Shown here: piece after piece, positions 17,431 through 25,414 of the stretch
Layout of the letters: every line of letters starts with the position of its first letter
Position numbering within the stretch: position 1 is the first letter of the stretch
Assembly: GCA_017439985.1 (NCBI GenBank)
Contig: JAFSIC010000043.1
Span: 62,001-126,000 of the forward strand
DNA from: Oscillospiraceae bacterium
Lineage (GTDB): Bacteria; Bacillota; Clostridia; Oscillospirales; Ruminococcaceae
DNA length: 64,000 bases
Reading direction: 5' to 3'
Program-made: the position numbers and the translations under genes
Notes under the pieces: model-generated
Told to the model about the DNA's origin: nothing
The model's input: only the letters and a program-made list of their open reading frames with translations
Database searches by the model: none

Positions 17431-19740
17431 CTATCCCGCAGTTTCGGCAGGTTCTACGAAGTGTACTGTCACAACAGAACCGATCTCGACATTGCTGTCC
17501 GCCGGAGGATCCTGTGCGACAACAATGGTCTTGCTGCCCTCCAGATCCTGACCCTTGATTTGAATATTCAGGCCGGCGTTGATGATCATCTGATTAGCCT
17601 CCTGCGCTGTTTTACCAATAACATTCGGCACCTTCGCTGTCGAGCTGACTGCACTATCATCTGTGTAAAGAATAACTGTGCCGCCCTTCGGCAGTCTGGT
17701 TGGATTTTCCGGAATCTGTTTCAGAACCGTCGCACCGTCACCGATGATCTCGGTATTCAGACCTTTTTGACGGAGATAAATCTGCGCTTCATGCGGTTTT
17801 TCATCGATCAGATATGGAACTACGACAGTACCGTCGCCTTCCTCTTCTTCTGTCTCGGTGTAGCTTGGTTCGATACCAAGGTAAGGAATAATATCTTCCA
17901 GCAAAGCCGCAACGATTGGTACTGCAACGGTAGAAGACTGTGCATCACCAACAACAGGCTCATCCAAGGTGATGAGGACTGCGTATTCCGGTTCATCAGC
18001 CGGCAGATATGCGAAGAAGGAGAATACATACTCAACAACCTGTTCGCCGTCAACAAAGTTATCCAGCTTCTCACCGGTACCGGTTTTACCGCCGATGCGA
18101 TAACCCTCGATACGGGCATTACGACCGGAACCTTCGTCTGTTGCAACAACGACTTCTCCCATTTCCTGCATGATCTCTGAGGTTTCGTTGCTGACAACCT
18201 GGCGTTTGATCTTCGGCTCGTAACTCTCAACGATGTTTTTATCGGAGTCCACGATCTGTTTTACAACATAAGGCTGTACCAGGTAGCCGCCATTGATGGT
18301 CGCAGAAGCCGCAGTGATCATCTGGATTGGAGTGATCTTAAAGGTCTGGCCGAATGCGGAAGAAGACAATTCTGCGATACCCATTTTTTCTTCCGGATGG
18401 TAGATACCGGTTGCCTCACCCGGCAAATCGATGCCGGTCACTTCGGTCAATCCGAAGGAATCAAAATATTTCGAGAAATTGGATACACCCAGCACCTGAC
18501 CCATCTGCATAAACGCAGGGTTGCAAGAGCGCTGGATCGCTTCCATAAAGTTGATGTTGCCGTGACCTGCGTGTTTCCAGCAGCGAATACGGTTGCCTGC
18601 TACAATCTGATAGCCGGGGCAAGTGTATGGAGAGTGTACGGTTGCGGCACCGGTATCGAGAGAAGAAGCCGCAGTAACCAGCTTGAATACCGAACCCGGT
18701 TCATATGGGTCGGAAATACATTTATTTCTCCACATTGTCTGCTGTTCGATCTGCAACTGGGTAGCGTAGTCCTCTTCGTCCAAGCCTGTCAGACGCTCCT
18801 GCGCCTTCGGATCATCGACGACCATCGGCTGGTTCGGATTGAAGTCCGGTTTGGATGCCATGGCAAGGATCTCGCCGGTGTTGACATCCATAACAATACC
18901 GGTCACCCATTTCTGGACATCATGTTCCACCACAGCGATCTCCAGATGCTTCTCCAGGAACTGCTGGACCGTTGCGTCAATGGTGAGCACCAGAGAATTG
19001 CCATCCGTACCTTCGTAGAGCTTCTGGTACTCGAAAGGCATATCACCGCTGAGGCCGTTTCGGGCAGCAACCAGACGACCGGATGTACCGCTGAGTACAG
19101 AATTGTAGTAAGATTCCAAGCCATACGCGCCCTGATTCATGTCATTGACAAAGCCAAGCAAGGTCGACGCCAGATTATTGTATGGATAATAACGCTTGGT
19201 GGTTTCCACCAGAGAAATCGTGGAAACGCCATTGTCCTGAATAAACTTCACAACACGCTCATAAGTCTGACGATCCACGCGTTTTTTCAGTACCTCGTAG
19301 TAACTGTTTTTGTTCTGCGCCTTTTCTTCGATCAGCTCCGGTTCCACACCGAGAATTTCTGCCAGACTTTCATCGTTTGGACCGCTGTTGGAGATCTCCT
19401 CCGGGTCCAACTGCTTCAAATTCTCACCACGGGACAGCATACGGATCTGCTGCCATGCAGTCTCTTCGTTTTTGGACAGATTTGCCGGCTCAAAAATAAC
19501 ATTCCACACTGTGGCGCTCTGAGCCAACATTTTCATATTGGTATCATAAATCGAGCCGCGATGCGGATCGATCTCGATCTCACGCAGCTGTTGTGTGATT
19601 GCCATGGTCTGATATTTTTCACCCTCAATGATCTGAATGCGGAACAGATTCGCGATCAGCAGAAATACGATCAGCACGCAAACGATTAGTGAGAGAATAC
19701 GGATCTTCAAGCGGTCTCTTTTATTGATTCCGTTGGACAC
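17431..19740 (-). CDS. spoVD: Class B penicillin-binding protein with two PASTA domains (SpoVD/FtsI type)
   Basis: 769 aa. Short cytoplasmic N-terminus, one membrane helix (about 13-33), PBP dimerisation domain (RGSIYDTNMKML at 61-72), transpeptidase domain, then two PASTA domains (about 632-698 and 703-765). Catalytic motifs are intact: S350-V-F-K353, S405-C-N407, K552-T-G. It cross-links septal peptidoglycan with FtsW. As the only class B PBP in the cluster, between ftsL and murE, it could be the vegetative division PBP, the SpoVD cortex PBP, or serve both roles; sequence alone does not decide. Flanked by terminator-like hairpins on both sides. Confidence 0.92.
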   Translation of the reverse strand: MSNGINKRDRLKIRILSLIVCVLIVFLLIANLFRIQIIEGEKYQTMAITQQLREIEIDPHRGSIYDTNMKMLAQSATVWNVIFEPANLSKNEETAWQQIRMLSRGENLKQLDPEEISNSGPNDESLAEILGVEPELIEEKAQNKNSYYEVLKKRVDRQTYERVVKFIQDNGVSTISLVETTKRYYPYNNLASTLLGFVNDMNQGAYGLESYYNSVLSGTSGRLVAARNGLSGDMPFEYQKLYEGTDGNSLVLTIDATVQQFLEKHLEIAVVEHDVQKWVTGIVMDVNTGEILAMASKPDFNPNQPMVVDDPKAQERLTGLDEEDYATQLQIEQQTMWRNKCISDPYEPGSVFKLVTAASSLDTGAATVHSPYTCPGYQIVAGNRIRCWKHAGHGNINFMEAIQRSCNPAFMQMGQVLGVSNFSKYFDSFGLTEVTGIDLPGEATGIYHPEEKMGIAELSSSAFGQTFKITPIQMITAASATINGGYLVQPYVVKQIVDSDKNIVESYEPKIKRQVVSNETSEIMQEMGEVVVATDEGSGRNARIEGYRIGGKTGTGEKLDNFVDGEQVVEYVFSFFAYLPADEPEYAVLITLDEPVVGDAQSSTVAVPIVAALLEDIIPYLGIEPSYTETEEEEGDGTVVVPYLIDEKPHEAQIYLRQKGLNTEIIGDGATVLKQIPENPTRLPKGGTVILYTDDSAVSSTAKVPNVIGKTAQEANQMIINAGLNIQIKGQDLEGSKTIVVAQDPPADSNVEIGSVVTVHFVEPAETAG

Positions 19741-19777
19741 ACTGTCTCCCCCTGACTTCTATTTCCTTATTAAAATC

Positions 19778-19817
19778 AAAAAAGGAGCTAAGACGTTTGT
19801 ACTTCCCTCTTAACTCC
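19778..19817 (-). terminator. Terminator-like hairpin between ftsL and spoVD
   Basis: On the minus strand GGAGTTAAG pairs with CTTAGCTCC (one mismatch) and is followed by TTTTTTGATTTT. Partial termination here would lower spoVD and downstream expression relative to mraZ-rsmH-ftsL. Confidence 0.6.
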
Positions 19818-19840
19818 CTCTTCGCTGTTCTTATTGTATT

Positions 19841-20323
19841 TTACTTTGCCGCACGATATGCCCCATCCATGATGGAGTTCCATACTTTGGACAAAATACC
19901 GCTGCCTGCTTCCTCCGGGAGAGTCATGGTGTCGCCTTCGGAGAGATTCACATAAGTGATCTGGTCGTCGGTGAGTTTTGTCATGCCCATATCGCGGGTG
20001 ATGATGGTCTCAATGTTGGACAAAGCTACGGAGCTTTCCAGTTCAGCGGAAAGCATACGGTATTCATTTTCCAGCTGGGACAGCTGGTTGGTTTTTTCGC
20101 TCACTTCGTTGGTCAGCTCGGTGATGGCGATCTGATTGAACAGAATGGAGATGATTCCCACAAAGAACACTGCAACATAAGCCATGGTTTTCACCATAAA
20201 GTTGCGGTTCTGTGCCTGTTCCAGCTTCTTATTGCGGATCACTTTGAACTGAGGCTCGGTGCGCTGTTTTTTATTTTCAAAGAGTTCAAATTTATATGCG
20301 CTGCTGTCGTTATAATTCGCCAT
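19841..20323 (-). CDS. ftsL: FtsL-like cell division protein
   Basis: 160 aa: a basic cytoplasmic head (about 1-45), one membrane helix (about 48-68, MAYVAVFFVGIISILF), then a coiled-coil leucine-zipper-like segment (about 70-115) ending in a DMGMTKLTDDQITYV block, as in FtsL/DivIC septum proteins. FtsL bridges FtsQ and the FtsW/PBP pair. Sequence conservation in the family is weak, so the call rests on topology plus position between rsmH and the septal PBP. Confidence 0.8.
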   Translation of the reverse strand: MANYNDSSAYKFELFENKKQRTEPQFKVIRNKKLEQAQNRNFMVKTMAYVAVFFVGIISILFNQIAITELTNEVSEKTNQLSQLENEYRMLSAELESSVALSNIETIITRDMGMTKLTDDQITYVNLSEGDTMTLPEEAGSGILSKVWNSIMDGAYRAAK

Positions 20324-20362
20324 ACTCTTTTTCGCCGCCCTTAACGTAAATTCTATGCTAAA

Positions 20363-21295
20363 CTAATCCAGGATCTTTTCTAATACTCGCAGTTTGGAAC
20401 TTCTGCTGCGGTTGTTGCGCTCCAGTTCTTCTTTGGAAGGCTCGATCGGCTTTCTGCTGACGAGCTTTGCCCTTGGTTTCTTACCGCAAACGCAGATCGG
20501 AAACTCCGGTGGGCAGGTACAGCCTTTGGTGAACTCTGCAAACATCTGCTTGGTAATGCGATCTTCCAGAGAGTGGAAGGTAATGATGCAGAATCTGCCG
20601 TCGATCGCCAGACGATCAAAGCTGTCGGAAATGCACTGGCGAAGAACGCCCAGCTCATTGTTTACTTCAATGCGGATCGCCTGGAAGGTACGTTTCGCCG
20701 GATGGCCGCCCTCTCTTCTTGCTGCCGCAGGGATTGCTTTTTTAATGATCTCTACCAACTGTCCGGTGGTTTCGATCGGAGCTTCCTCACGTTCTTTCAC
20801 GATAAACCACGCGATTTTGGAAGCAAATTTTTCTTCCGAATAATCACGCAGGATGCGGGTTAGCTCCTCCTGAGAGTAGCCATTGACCACATCATAAGCG
20901 CTAAGTCCTTCCTGACTCATGCGCATATCCAGTTTTGCTTCCGCGTGGTAGGAGAAGCCTCGCTCTGCGGTGTCCAGCTGATGGGAAGAAACACCCAGAT
21001 CCAGCAGGATACCGTCCACCTTGTCAATGCCAAGGTTATCCAGGATCACCGGGATATCCTTGAAGTCACCGCGAACCACCTGTGCACATGGGTATGGGCT
21101 CAAGCGTTCGGTCGCTGTTTTGATGGCATCCGGGTCTTTATCGATGGCGATGAGTCGACCGGTGGTCAGACGCTTCGCGATCTCGCGGGAATGACCTGCG
21201 CCGCCCGCTGTACCGTCCACATAGATGCCGTCAGGCTTGATATTGAGGTTGTCAATGCACTCCTGAAGCAACACGGAAACGTGCTCAAATTCCAT
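20363..21295 (-). CDS. rsmH: 16S rRNA (cytosine1402-N4)-methyltransferase
   Basis: 310 aa from the ATG at complement 21295 ([13 protein letters not shown]), with AAGGG upstream; the open frame starts seven codons earlier without a ribosome site. SAM-dependent methyltransferase acting on C1402 in the decoding centre. SAM-binding loop [12 protein letters not shown], then [18 protein letters not shown] and the C-terminal [15 protein letters not shown] are RsmH hallmarks. Second gene of the dcw cluster. Confidence 0.96.
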   Translation of the reverse strand: MEFEHVSVLLQECIDNLNIKPDGIYVDGTAGGAGHSREIAKRLTTGRLIAIDKDPDAIKTATERLSPYPCAQVVRGDFKDIPVILDNLGIDKVDGILLDLGVSSHQLDTAERGFSYHAEAKLDMRMSQEGLSAYDVVNGYSQEELTRILRDYSEEKFASKIAWFIVKEREEAPIETTGQLVEIIKKAIPAAARREGGHPAKRTFQAIRIEVNNELGVLRQCISDSFDRLAIDGRFCIITFHSLEDRITKQMFAEFTKGCTCPPEFPICVCGKKPRAKLVSRKPIEPSKEELERNNRSRSSKLRVLEKILD

Positions 21296-21361
21296 CGATT
21301 TTCCCTTCTTTCTCATATAAACTATTATAGCAGATTTTTGGCTTAATTACAAGGTTTTTTC

Positions 21362-21383
21362 GCATTTTCCCGTATGAAAATGC
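21362..21383 (-). other. Intercistronic hairpin between mraZ and rsmH
   Basis: A perfect 8-bp stem GCATTTTC / GAAAATGC with a 6-base loop in the 102-bp gap. It lacks a U-run in either direction. Confidence 0.35.
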
Positions 21384-21397
21384 AGTAATTTCAGGGT

Positions 21398-21823
21398 TTA
21401 AAAATCCAGTCCGCACATGTCTTCTTCGATGAGTTCTGCGGTCATCTCGGAGACGCTCTGTTCCCATTTTTCCTTGTCCCAGATCTCCGCACGATCGCCC
21501 ACACCAATAACAACAATGTCCTTGGTCAGTCCCGCATACTCTCTCAGATTCTGCGGAAGAAGGATGCGGCCCTGCTTGTCCGGTTCTGCCATAAAAGCAC
21601 CGGAAAAGAGGAAGCGCTGCAGACGTTTCGCTTTCGCGATCGGCAGTTTGGTTACTTTTTCGGAGAGTTTGTCCCACTCTTCCATGGAATAAACGGCCAG
21701 ACAATCATCGCCGAGACCTTTGCTGACCATGAAATGGTCACCGAGGATCTCACGAAGTTTGGCGGAGAAGTTGAAACGGCCTTTTGCGTCAAGGCTGTGC
21801 TGATATTCACCTGTCAGTTGCAT
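21398..21823 (-). CDS. mraZ: Transcriptional regulator MraZ
   Basis: 141 aa from the ATG at complement 21823 (MQLTGEYQHSLDAKGRFNF), the usual MraZ start; a five-codon extension is open but lacks a ribosome site. Two SpoVT/AbrB-like domains, each with the DxxGR signature (DAKGR near residue 13 and DKQGR near residue 87). MraZ binds short repeats in its own promoter region and tunes the division cluster. A matching triple repeat lies upstream (21877-21901). Confidence 0.95.
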   Translation of the reverse strand: MQLTGEYQHSLDAKGRFNFSAKLREILGDHFMVSKGLGDDCLAVYSMEEWDKLSEKVTKLPIAKAKRLQRFLFSGAFMAEPDKQGRILLPQNLREYAGLTKDIVVIGVGDRAEIWDKEKWEQSVSEMTAELIEEDMCGLDF

Positions 21824-21876
21824 CTCCCCACCACCCATCTGTGCGTATCATTTTCAGGAAAAAGTACGGGTAAATT

Positions 21877-21901
21877 CACCCCAATTAACCACTTTTCACC
21901 C
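21877..21901 (-). promoter_or_regulatory. MraZ box: three 5-bp repeats with 10-bp period
   Basis: In minus-strand sense the region reads AGGGT, 5 bp, GTGGT, 5 bp, GGGGT. The three GGT-type repeats are separated by five bases each and lie just downstream of the -10 element. This matches the known architecture of MraZ operators (5-nt repeats with 5-nt spacers). Confidence 0.7.
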
Positions 21902-21910
21902 TATGCATTA

Positions 21911-21939
21911 AATTATACCTGTTCTCATAGAAAATTGCA
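21911..21939 (-). promoter_or_regulatory. Promoter of the dcw cluster (mraZ)
   Basis: TTGCAA, 17 bp, TATAAT on the minus strand; transcription should start about 10 bp before the MraZ box. Confidence 0.8.
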
Positions 21940-22051
21940 AGTCTTTCTCGTACGATTTGCACGATTTTTTCGGTCTATCTTTCCGAAAATTTTCTGCATT
22001 TCTCGTGATTTTGGTGAAATTTCCTCGGAAATATCTGCAAAAAGGCAAAAA

Positions 22052-22078
22052 ATCACCGCCGTTACTGACGGCGGTGAT
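22052..22078 (-). terminator. Terminator after the GNAT gene
   Basis: An 11-bp stem ATCACCGCCGT / ACGGCGGTGAT followed on the minus strand by TTTTTTGCC. A T-run (ATTTTT) lies on the plus side as well. Confidence 0.8.
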
Positions 22079-22086
22079 GGATTTTT

Positions 22087-22644
22087 CTATTTTCCTGTGA
22101 ATTCATGGCGCAGAATGCTGTAATGTGCCGCATCACAGATGCCTTGATTGTTCCAGTCGCTCTGACGGAGAGTGCCCTCGTATTTCAGGCCGCACTTTTG
22201 CATTACCTTGCCGGAAGCAGGATTGTTCGGGTCGTGGCGGGAAGATACGCGCAGAACACCAACTTCCTCAAACAGATAACGGATAACTGCTGTAAATGCC
22301 TCCGTCATGATGCCCTGTCCCCAATGCTTTCTGCTGAGCGCATAGCCCACTTCCATTGATTCTGCTTTTTCATTTGGTTCCACCACTGCGATAGAACCGA
22401 TCGGCTCGCCCAGCTCCTTTGGAACGATAGCCCACTGGTAATAATCCGGCTTTTCATAGTTTGCTACCCAACTTGCGTTGATTTTACGGCTGACTTCCAC
22501 CGATGGATGAGTCGGCCAAGTGAGGAACTTGGTCACTTCCGGGTCGGAAGCCCAGTTTTTGTACATAAAATCTCCATCGCCCTCCTGAAACCTCCGCAGG
22601 ATGAGACGAGGTGTTTCCAATGTTTTTGTGCCTTGATGTTTCAT
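22087..22644 (-). CDS. GNAT-family N-acetyltransferase (RimJ/RimL-like)
   Basis: 185 aa. It starts with ETPRLILRRFQEGD, the typical opening of RimJ/RimL-like acetyltransferases, and holds the acetyl-CoA motif region SRKHWGQGIMTEAF and NPASGKVMQKCGL. These enzymes transfer acetyl from acetyl-CoA to protein N-termini, antibiotics or small amines; the substrate cannot be told. It lies 1 bp downstream of a PTS EIIA gene and is likely co-transcribed with it. Confidence 0.85.
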   Translation of the reverse strand: MKHQGTKTLETPRLILRRFQEGDGDFMYKNWASDPEVTKFLTWPTHPSVEVSRKINASWVANYEKPDYYQWAIVPKELGEPIGSIAVVEPNEKAESMEVGYALSRKHWGQGIMTEAFTAVIRYLFEEVGVLRVSSRHDPNNPASGKVMQKCGLKYEGTLRQSDWNNQGICDAAHYSILRHEFTGK

Positions 22645-22645
22645 A

Positions 22646-23092
22646 CTATTTCACCAGATTTTCGTAGAGTTCTTTTGCATCATCGATATGCTGCAGTTTT
22701 TCACGCATATCACCCTCGGAAAGCTTCTGCGCCAGCTCCATCAGCACATTGATGTGACTGTTATCATTGAGCGCCGCCAGCAGAAAGACCAATTTCACCG
22801 GGTCGTTCTCCTTATGACCGAACTCCACCGGAGTTTCCAGGGAAACAACACTGATGGCTTCTTCCAGCACATCATCGCCCGGACGGGTATGCGCCAAAGC
22901 GATACCTTTGGTCAAAACCATGTAAGGACCTTCGGTTTTGACGGTGTCCACACAGCGCTGAATATAACTTTCTTTGATGGATCCGCTGTCCAGCAGAAGT
23001 GCTCCTGCCGCTCTCACAGCCTCTTCCCAATTTTCTGCACAAACAGAGCATTTCATTGCATTTTCGCTGATATATTTTGCAAGGTTTGCCAT
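22646..23092 (-). CDS. Stand-alone PTS EIIA domain protein (fructose/mannitol type)
   Basis: 148 aa, a single EIIA domain of the mannitol/fructose (PTS-2) family. The phospho-accepting His is in IALAHTRPGDDV; the hydrophobic block LVFLLAALNDNSHINVLMELAQKL is typical of the fold's C-terminal part. Normally EIIA passes phosphate from HPr to EIIB, but no EIIB, EIIC or HPr gene is here. It could serve a transporter elsewhere or act as a regulatory phospho-relay. Pairs with the acetyltransferase. Confidence 0.85.
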   Translation of the reverse strand: MANLAKYISENAMKCSVCAENWEEAVRAAGALLLDSGSIKESYIQRCVDTVKTEGPYMVLTKGIALAHTRPGDDVLEEAISVVSLETPVEFGHKENDPVKLVFLLAALNDNSHINVLMELAQKLSEGDMREKLQHIDDAKELYENLVK

Positions 23093-23245
23093 GATATCCT
23101 CTCCTTCAACTCCTATTTTTCTCCATCATAATATAGTAGAGCATATTTTGCAAGCCTTTTCTTAATAAGGATGTGTTATCGACAGAATCTATAAAAATAC
23201 GGCAAAACATAGAAATTTTCCATCGTTGATTTTGTCGCAATTTCA

Positions 23246-23273
23246 TTGACTTTTTTGTGCCTTATGTTAGCAT
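23246..23273 (+). promoter_or_regulatory. Promoter of the yjiM/yjiL-type operon
   Basis: TTGACT, 16 bp, TAGCAT on the plus strand, about 55 bp before the first start codon. Confidence 0.5.
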
Positions 23274-23326
23274 TAAAGTGGTAAAAAGTGAGACCCATTT
23301 TTAGTTGAAAGGCAGGTTTTTCTCAC

Positions 23327-24478
23327 ATGGAACTGATCAAATCTCTTCCTGATATTTATGACGAATTCAGCGAACAGCGCCGTAATTCCTTCATGGCTGC
23401 GTTCGAGATCAAAGAAAAAAACATCCCATTTGTAGGCACTTTCTGCTGCTACACTCCAAATGAGATCATCATGGCTGCAGGTGCTGTTCCTGTCAGCCTT
23501 TGCTCCACCTCCGATGAAACCATTCCGGACGCAGAGCAGGATCTCCCACGAAACCTCTGCCCACTGGTAAAATCCAGCTACGGTTTCGCAAAAACTCAGA
23601 AATGCCCTTACTTCTACTTTGCTGACCTGATCATCGGCGAAACCACCTGTGACGGTAAAAAGAAAATGTACGAAATGCTGGCAGATCTGAAAGATGTTTA
23701 CTGCATGGAACTGCCAAACCGTCAGTCTCTCATGGGCCGCAAGCTGTGGAGAGAAGAAGTTGTTGCTCTGAAAAACAAACTGGAAGAAAAATTCGATGTG
23801 GAAATTACCGAAGAGAAGATCCGTGAACAGGTTCGCATCATGAATAAGAACCGTCTGGCTCTTCGCCGTTTCTACGAACTGATGAAACTGGATCCACCTC
23901 CAATGGCAGGCTTCGATCTGTACAGCGTTCTCTACGGCTCCAACTTCAAATTCAACCGTCTGGAAGCTATCAAAGAAGTGGGCGCACTCACCGACCGTAT
24001 TGAAAAAGAATACAACGAAGGCAACCGCCCAATTCCAAAACGTCCGCGAATCCTTGTTACCGGCTGCCCAATCGGCGGCGCTGCAATGAAAGTTGTCAAA
24101 GCCATCGAAGACAATGGCGGCAACGTTGTTTGCTACGAAAACTGCGGCGGTGCAAAATCCGTTGACGAACTGATCAATGAAGAGGCTGAGGATATCTACC
24201 AGGCAATCGCAGATCGCTACCTGAATCTGGGCTGCTCCGTTATGACTCCGGACGACAATCGTTTCAAACTGATGGGTCGCCTGCTGGAAGAATACAAAAT
24301 CGATGCTGTTGTTGAAGTTGTTCTTCAGGCTTGCCACACTTACAACGTAGAATCCTACTCCATTAAGAAATTTGTCAATGACCACGGTCTGCCATATATG
24401 TCCGTGGAAACTGACTACTCCACTTCTGACGTTGGTCAGCTGAATACCCGCTGCGCTGCATTCATCGAAATGCTCTAA
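23327..24478 (+). CDS. yjiM: YjiM-type double-cubane cluster protein (2-hydroxyacyl-CoA dehydratase superfamily)
   Basis: 383 aa. It matches E. coli YjiM closely over its length as I recall it: the start LPDIYDEFSEQRR, the VSLCSTSDETI and AEQDLPRNLCPLVKSSYGF blocks, CPYFYFADLIIGETTCDGKK, ILVTGCPIGGAA, and the end ETDYSTSDVGQL. Twelve cysteines are present, including C40, C78, C108, C247, C273 and C336 in conserved blocks. The superfamily includes 2-hydroxyacyl-CoA dehydratases and benzoyl-CoA reductases. The YjiM branch, however, is related to DCCP, which holds a double-cubane [8Fe-9S] cluster and reduces small molecules with ATP. The natural substrate is unknown. Codon use is strongly biased, suggesting good expression. 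The activase gene follows. Confidence 0.88.
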   Translation: MELIKSLPDIYDEFSEQRRNSFMAAFEIKEKNIPFVGTFCCYTPNEIIMAAGAVPVSLCSTSDETIPDAEQDLPRNLCPLVKSSYGFAKTQKCPYFYFADLIIGETTCDGKKKMYEMLADLKDVYCMELPNRQSLMGRKLWREEVVALKNKLEEKFDVEITEEKIREQVRIMNKNRLALRRFYELMKLDPPPMAGFDLYSVLYGSNFKFNRLEAIKEVGALTDRIEKEYNEGNRPIPKRPRILVTGCPIGGAAMKVVKAIEDNGGNVVCYENCGGAKSVDELINEEAEDIYQAIADRYLNLGCSVMTPDDNRFKLMGRLLEEYKIDAVVEVVLQACHTYNVESYSIKKFVNDHGLPYMSVETDYSTSDVGQLNTRCAAFIEML

Positions 24479-24509
24479 GCGCAGACTTTTCCCGAAAGGT
24501 TGATTTCCT

Positions 24510-25268
24510 ATGTTAACGTTAGGTATTGACTCCGGCTCTACCACAACCAAAGGTGTGCTCTTCGACGGTGAGAAGGTTGTAAAATCTCTGATTATTCCTA
24601 CTTCCGCTACTCCGAGAGTAAGCATCAACGATGTGTACGATCAGCTGTACTGCGACGATGTTGTGTACACCGTTGCTACCGGCTACGGCCGTGAACTGCT
24701 GGATCGTGCGGATAAAAAAGTCACTGAGATCACCTGCCATGCACAGGGCGCTGCATTCCTTGATCCATCTGTTCGTGCTATTGTGGATATCGGCGGTCAG
24801 GACAGCAAAGCGATCCTGTTGGATAACGGTCTCAACGTGGTAGACTTCCTGATGAACGACAAATGTGCAGCCGGCACCGGCCGCTTCATCGAAGTAATGA
24901 TGCGTATCCTCGGTGAAGATCTCCAGAACATTGATGAGTTCGTTGTGGGCAAAACTCCGGCTAACATCACCAGCATGTGCACCGTATTTGCAGAATCTGA
25001 AATCGTCAGCCTGTTGGCAGAAGGTGTGGACAAAGGCGATATCGCGCTGGGTATCATCAACTCCATCTGCCGCCGCACCTCCTTCTTCGCGCGCAAACTG
25101 AACCTCCACGGAAGTATCTTCTTCAGCGGTGGTCTTGCAAAATTTGAAAGCTTCCGCAAAGCGCTGGAAGGTTATGTCGGCCTGCCTGTTGTTACCAGTC
25201 CAATGTCTCAGTACGCCGGAGCATTAGGCGCAGCTGTCATCGCTTGGAAAAAAGCAGCTAAAAAATAG
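24510..25268 (+). CDS. yjiL: YjiL-type ATP-dependent activase (ASKHA fold, [4Fe-4S])
   Basis: 252 aa. ATPase that drives a low-potential electron into the partner dehydratase or DCCP protein. ATP-binding phosphate loops GIDSGSTTTKG (5-15) and DIGGQDSKAI (93-102) are intact. Cluster-ligand cysteines expected at the homodimer interface are C119 (NDKCAAGTGRF) and C157 (SMCTVFAESEI). The spacing to the upstream gene is 31 bp with AAAGG at the ribosome site. Its presence as the sole partner, with no second dehydratase subunit, no CoA-transferase and no acyl-CoA dehydrogenase, fits the two-component DCCP/DCCP-R type. Confidence 0.9.
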   Translation: MLTLGIDSGSTTTKGVLFDGEKVVKSLIIPTSATPRVSINDVYDQLYCDDVVYTVATGYGRELLDRADKKVTEITCHAQGAAFLDPSVRAIVDIGGQDSKAILLDNGLNVVDFLMNDKCAAGTGRFIEVMMRILGEDLQNIDEFVVGKTPANITSMCTVFAESEIVSLLAEGVDKGDIALGIINSICRRTSFFARKLNLHGSIFFSGGLAKFESFRKALEGYVGLPVVTSPMSQYAGALGAAVIAWKKAAKK

Positions 25269-25288
25269 AATTTATCCCCTCCTTATTT

Positions 25289-25324
25289 GGACCGCAGCCT
25301 TGTTGGACTGCGGTCCTCTTTTTT
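25289..25324 (+). terminator. Terminator after yjiL
   Basis: A 9-bp stem GGACCGCAG / CTGCGGTCC followed by TCTTTTTT. Confidence 0.88.
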
Positions 25325-25414
25325 GTGGAAAGTTTTTCTTCTCCGCGCTGCGTATGAAATTCACTGAGCTGTCCATACTTTTGGTGCAAAACCAAAAGAT
25401 GGGATGTGGCTTCT

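Noticed and set aside
23327-24478. Calling the yjiM-type gene 2-hydroxyglutaryl-CoA or lactoyl-CoA dehydratase
   Set aside because: No second subunit or CoA-transferase nearby, and the sequence follows YjiM closely.
23273-24628. A 451-codon minus-strand frame antisense to the yjiM gene
   Set aside because: Phe/His-rich shadow of a codon-biased gene; the plus-strand protein is strongly conserved.
25325-25414. Possible sigma-F-type promoter before sigG (GTATGA near 25352)
   Set aside because: The -10 side does not match the consensus at the expected spacing.
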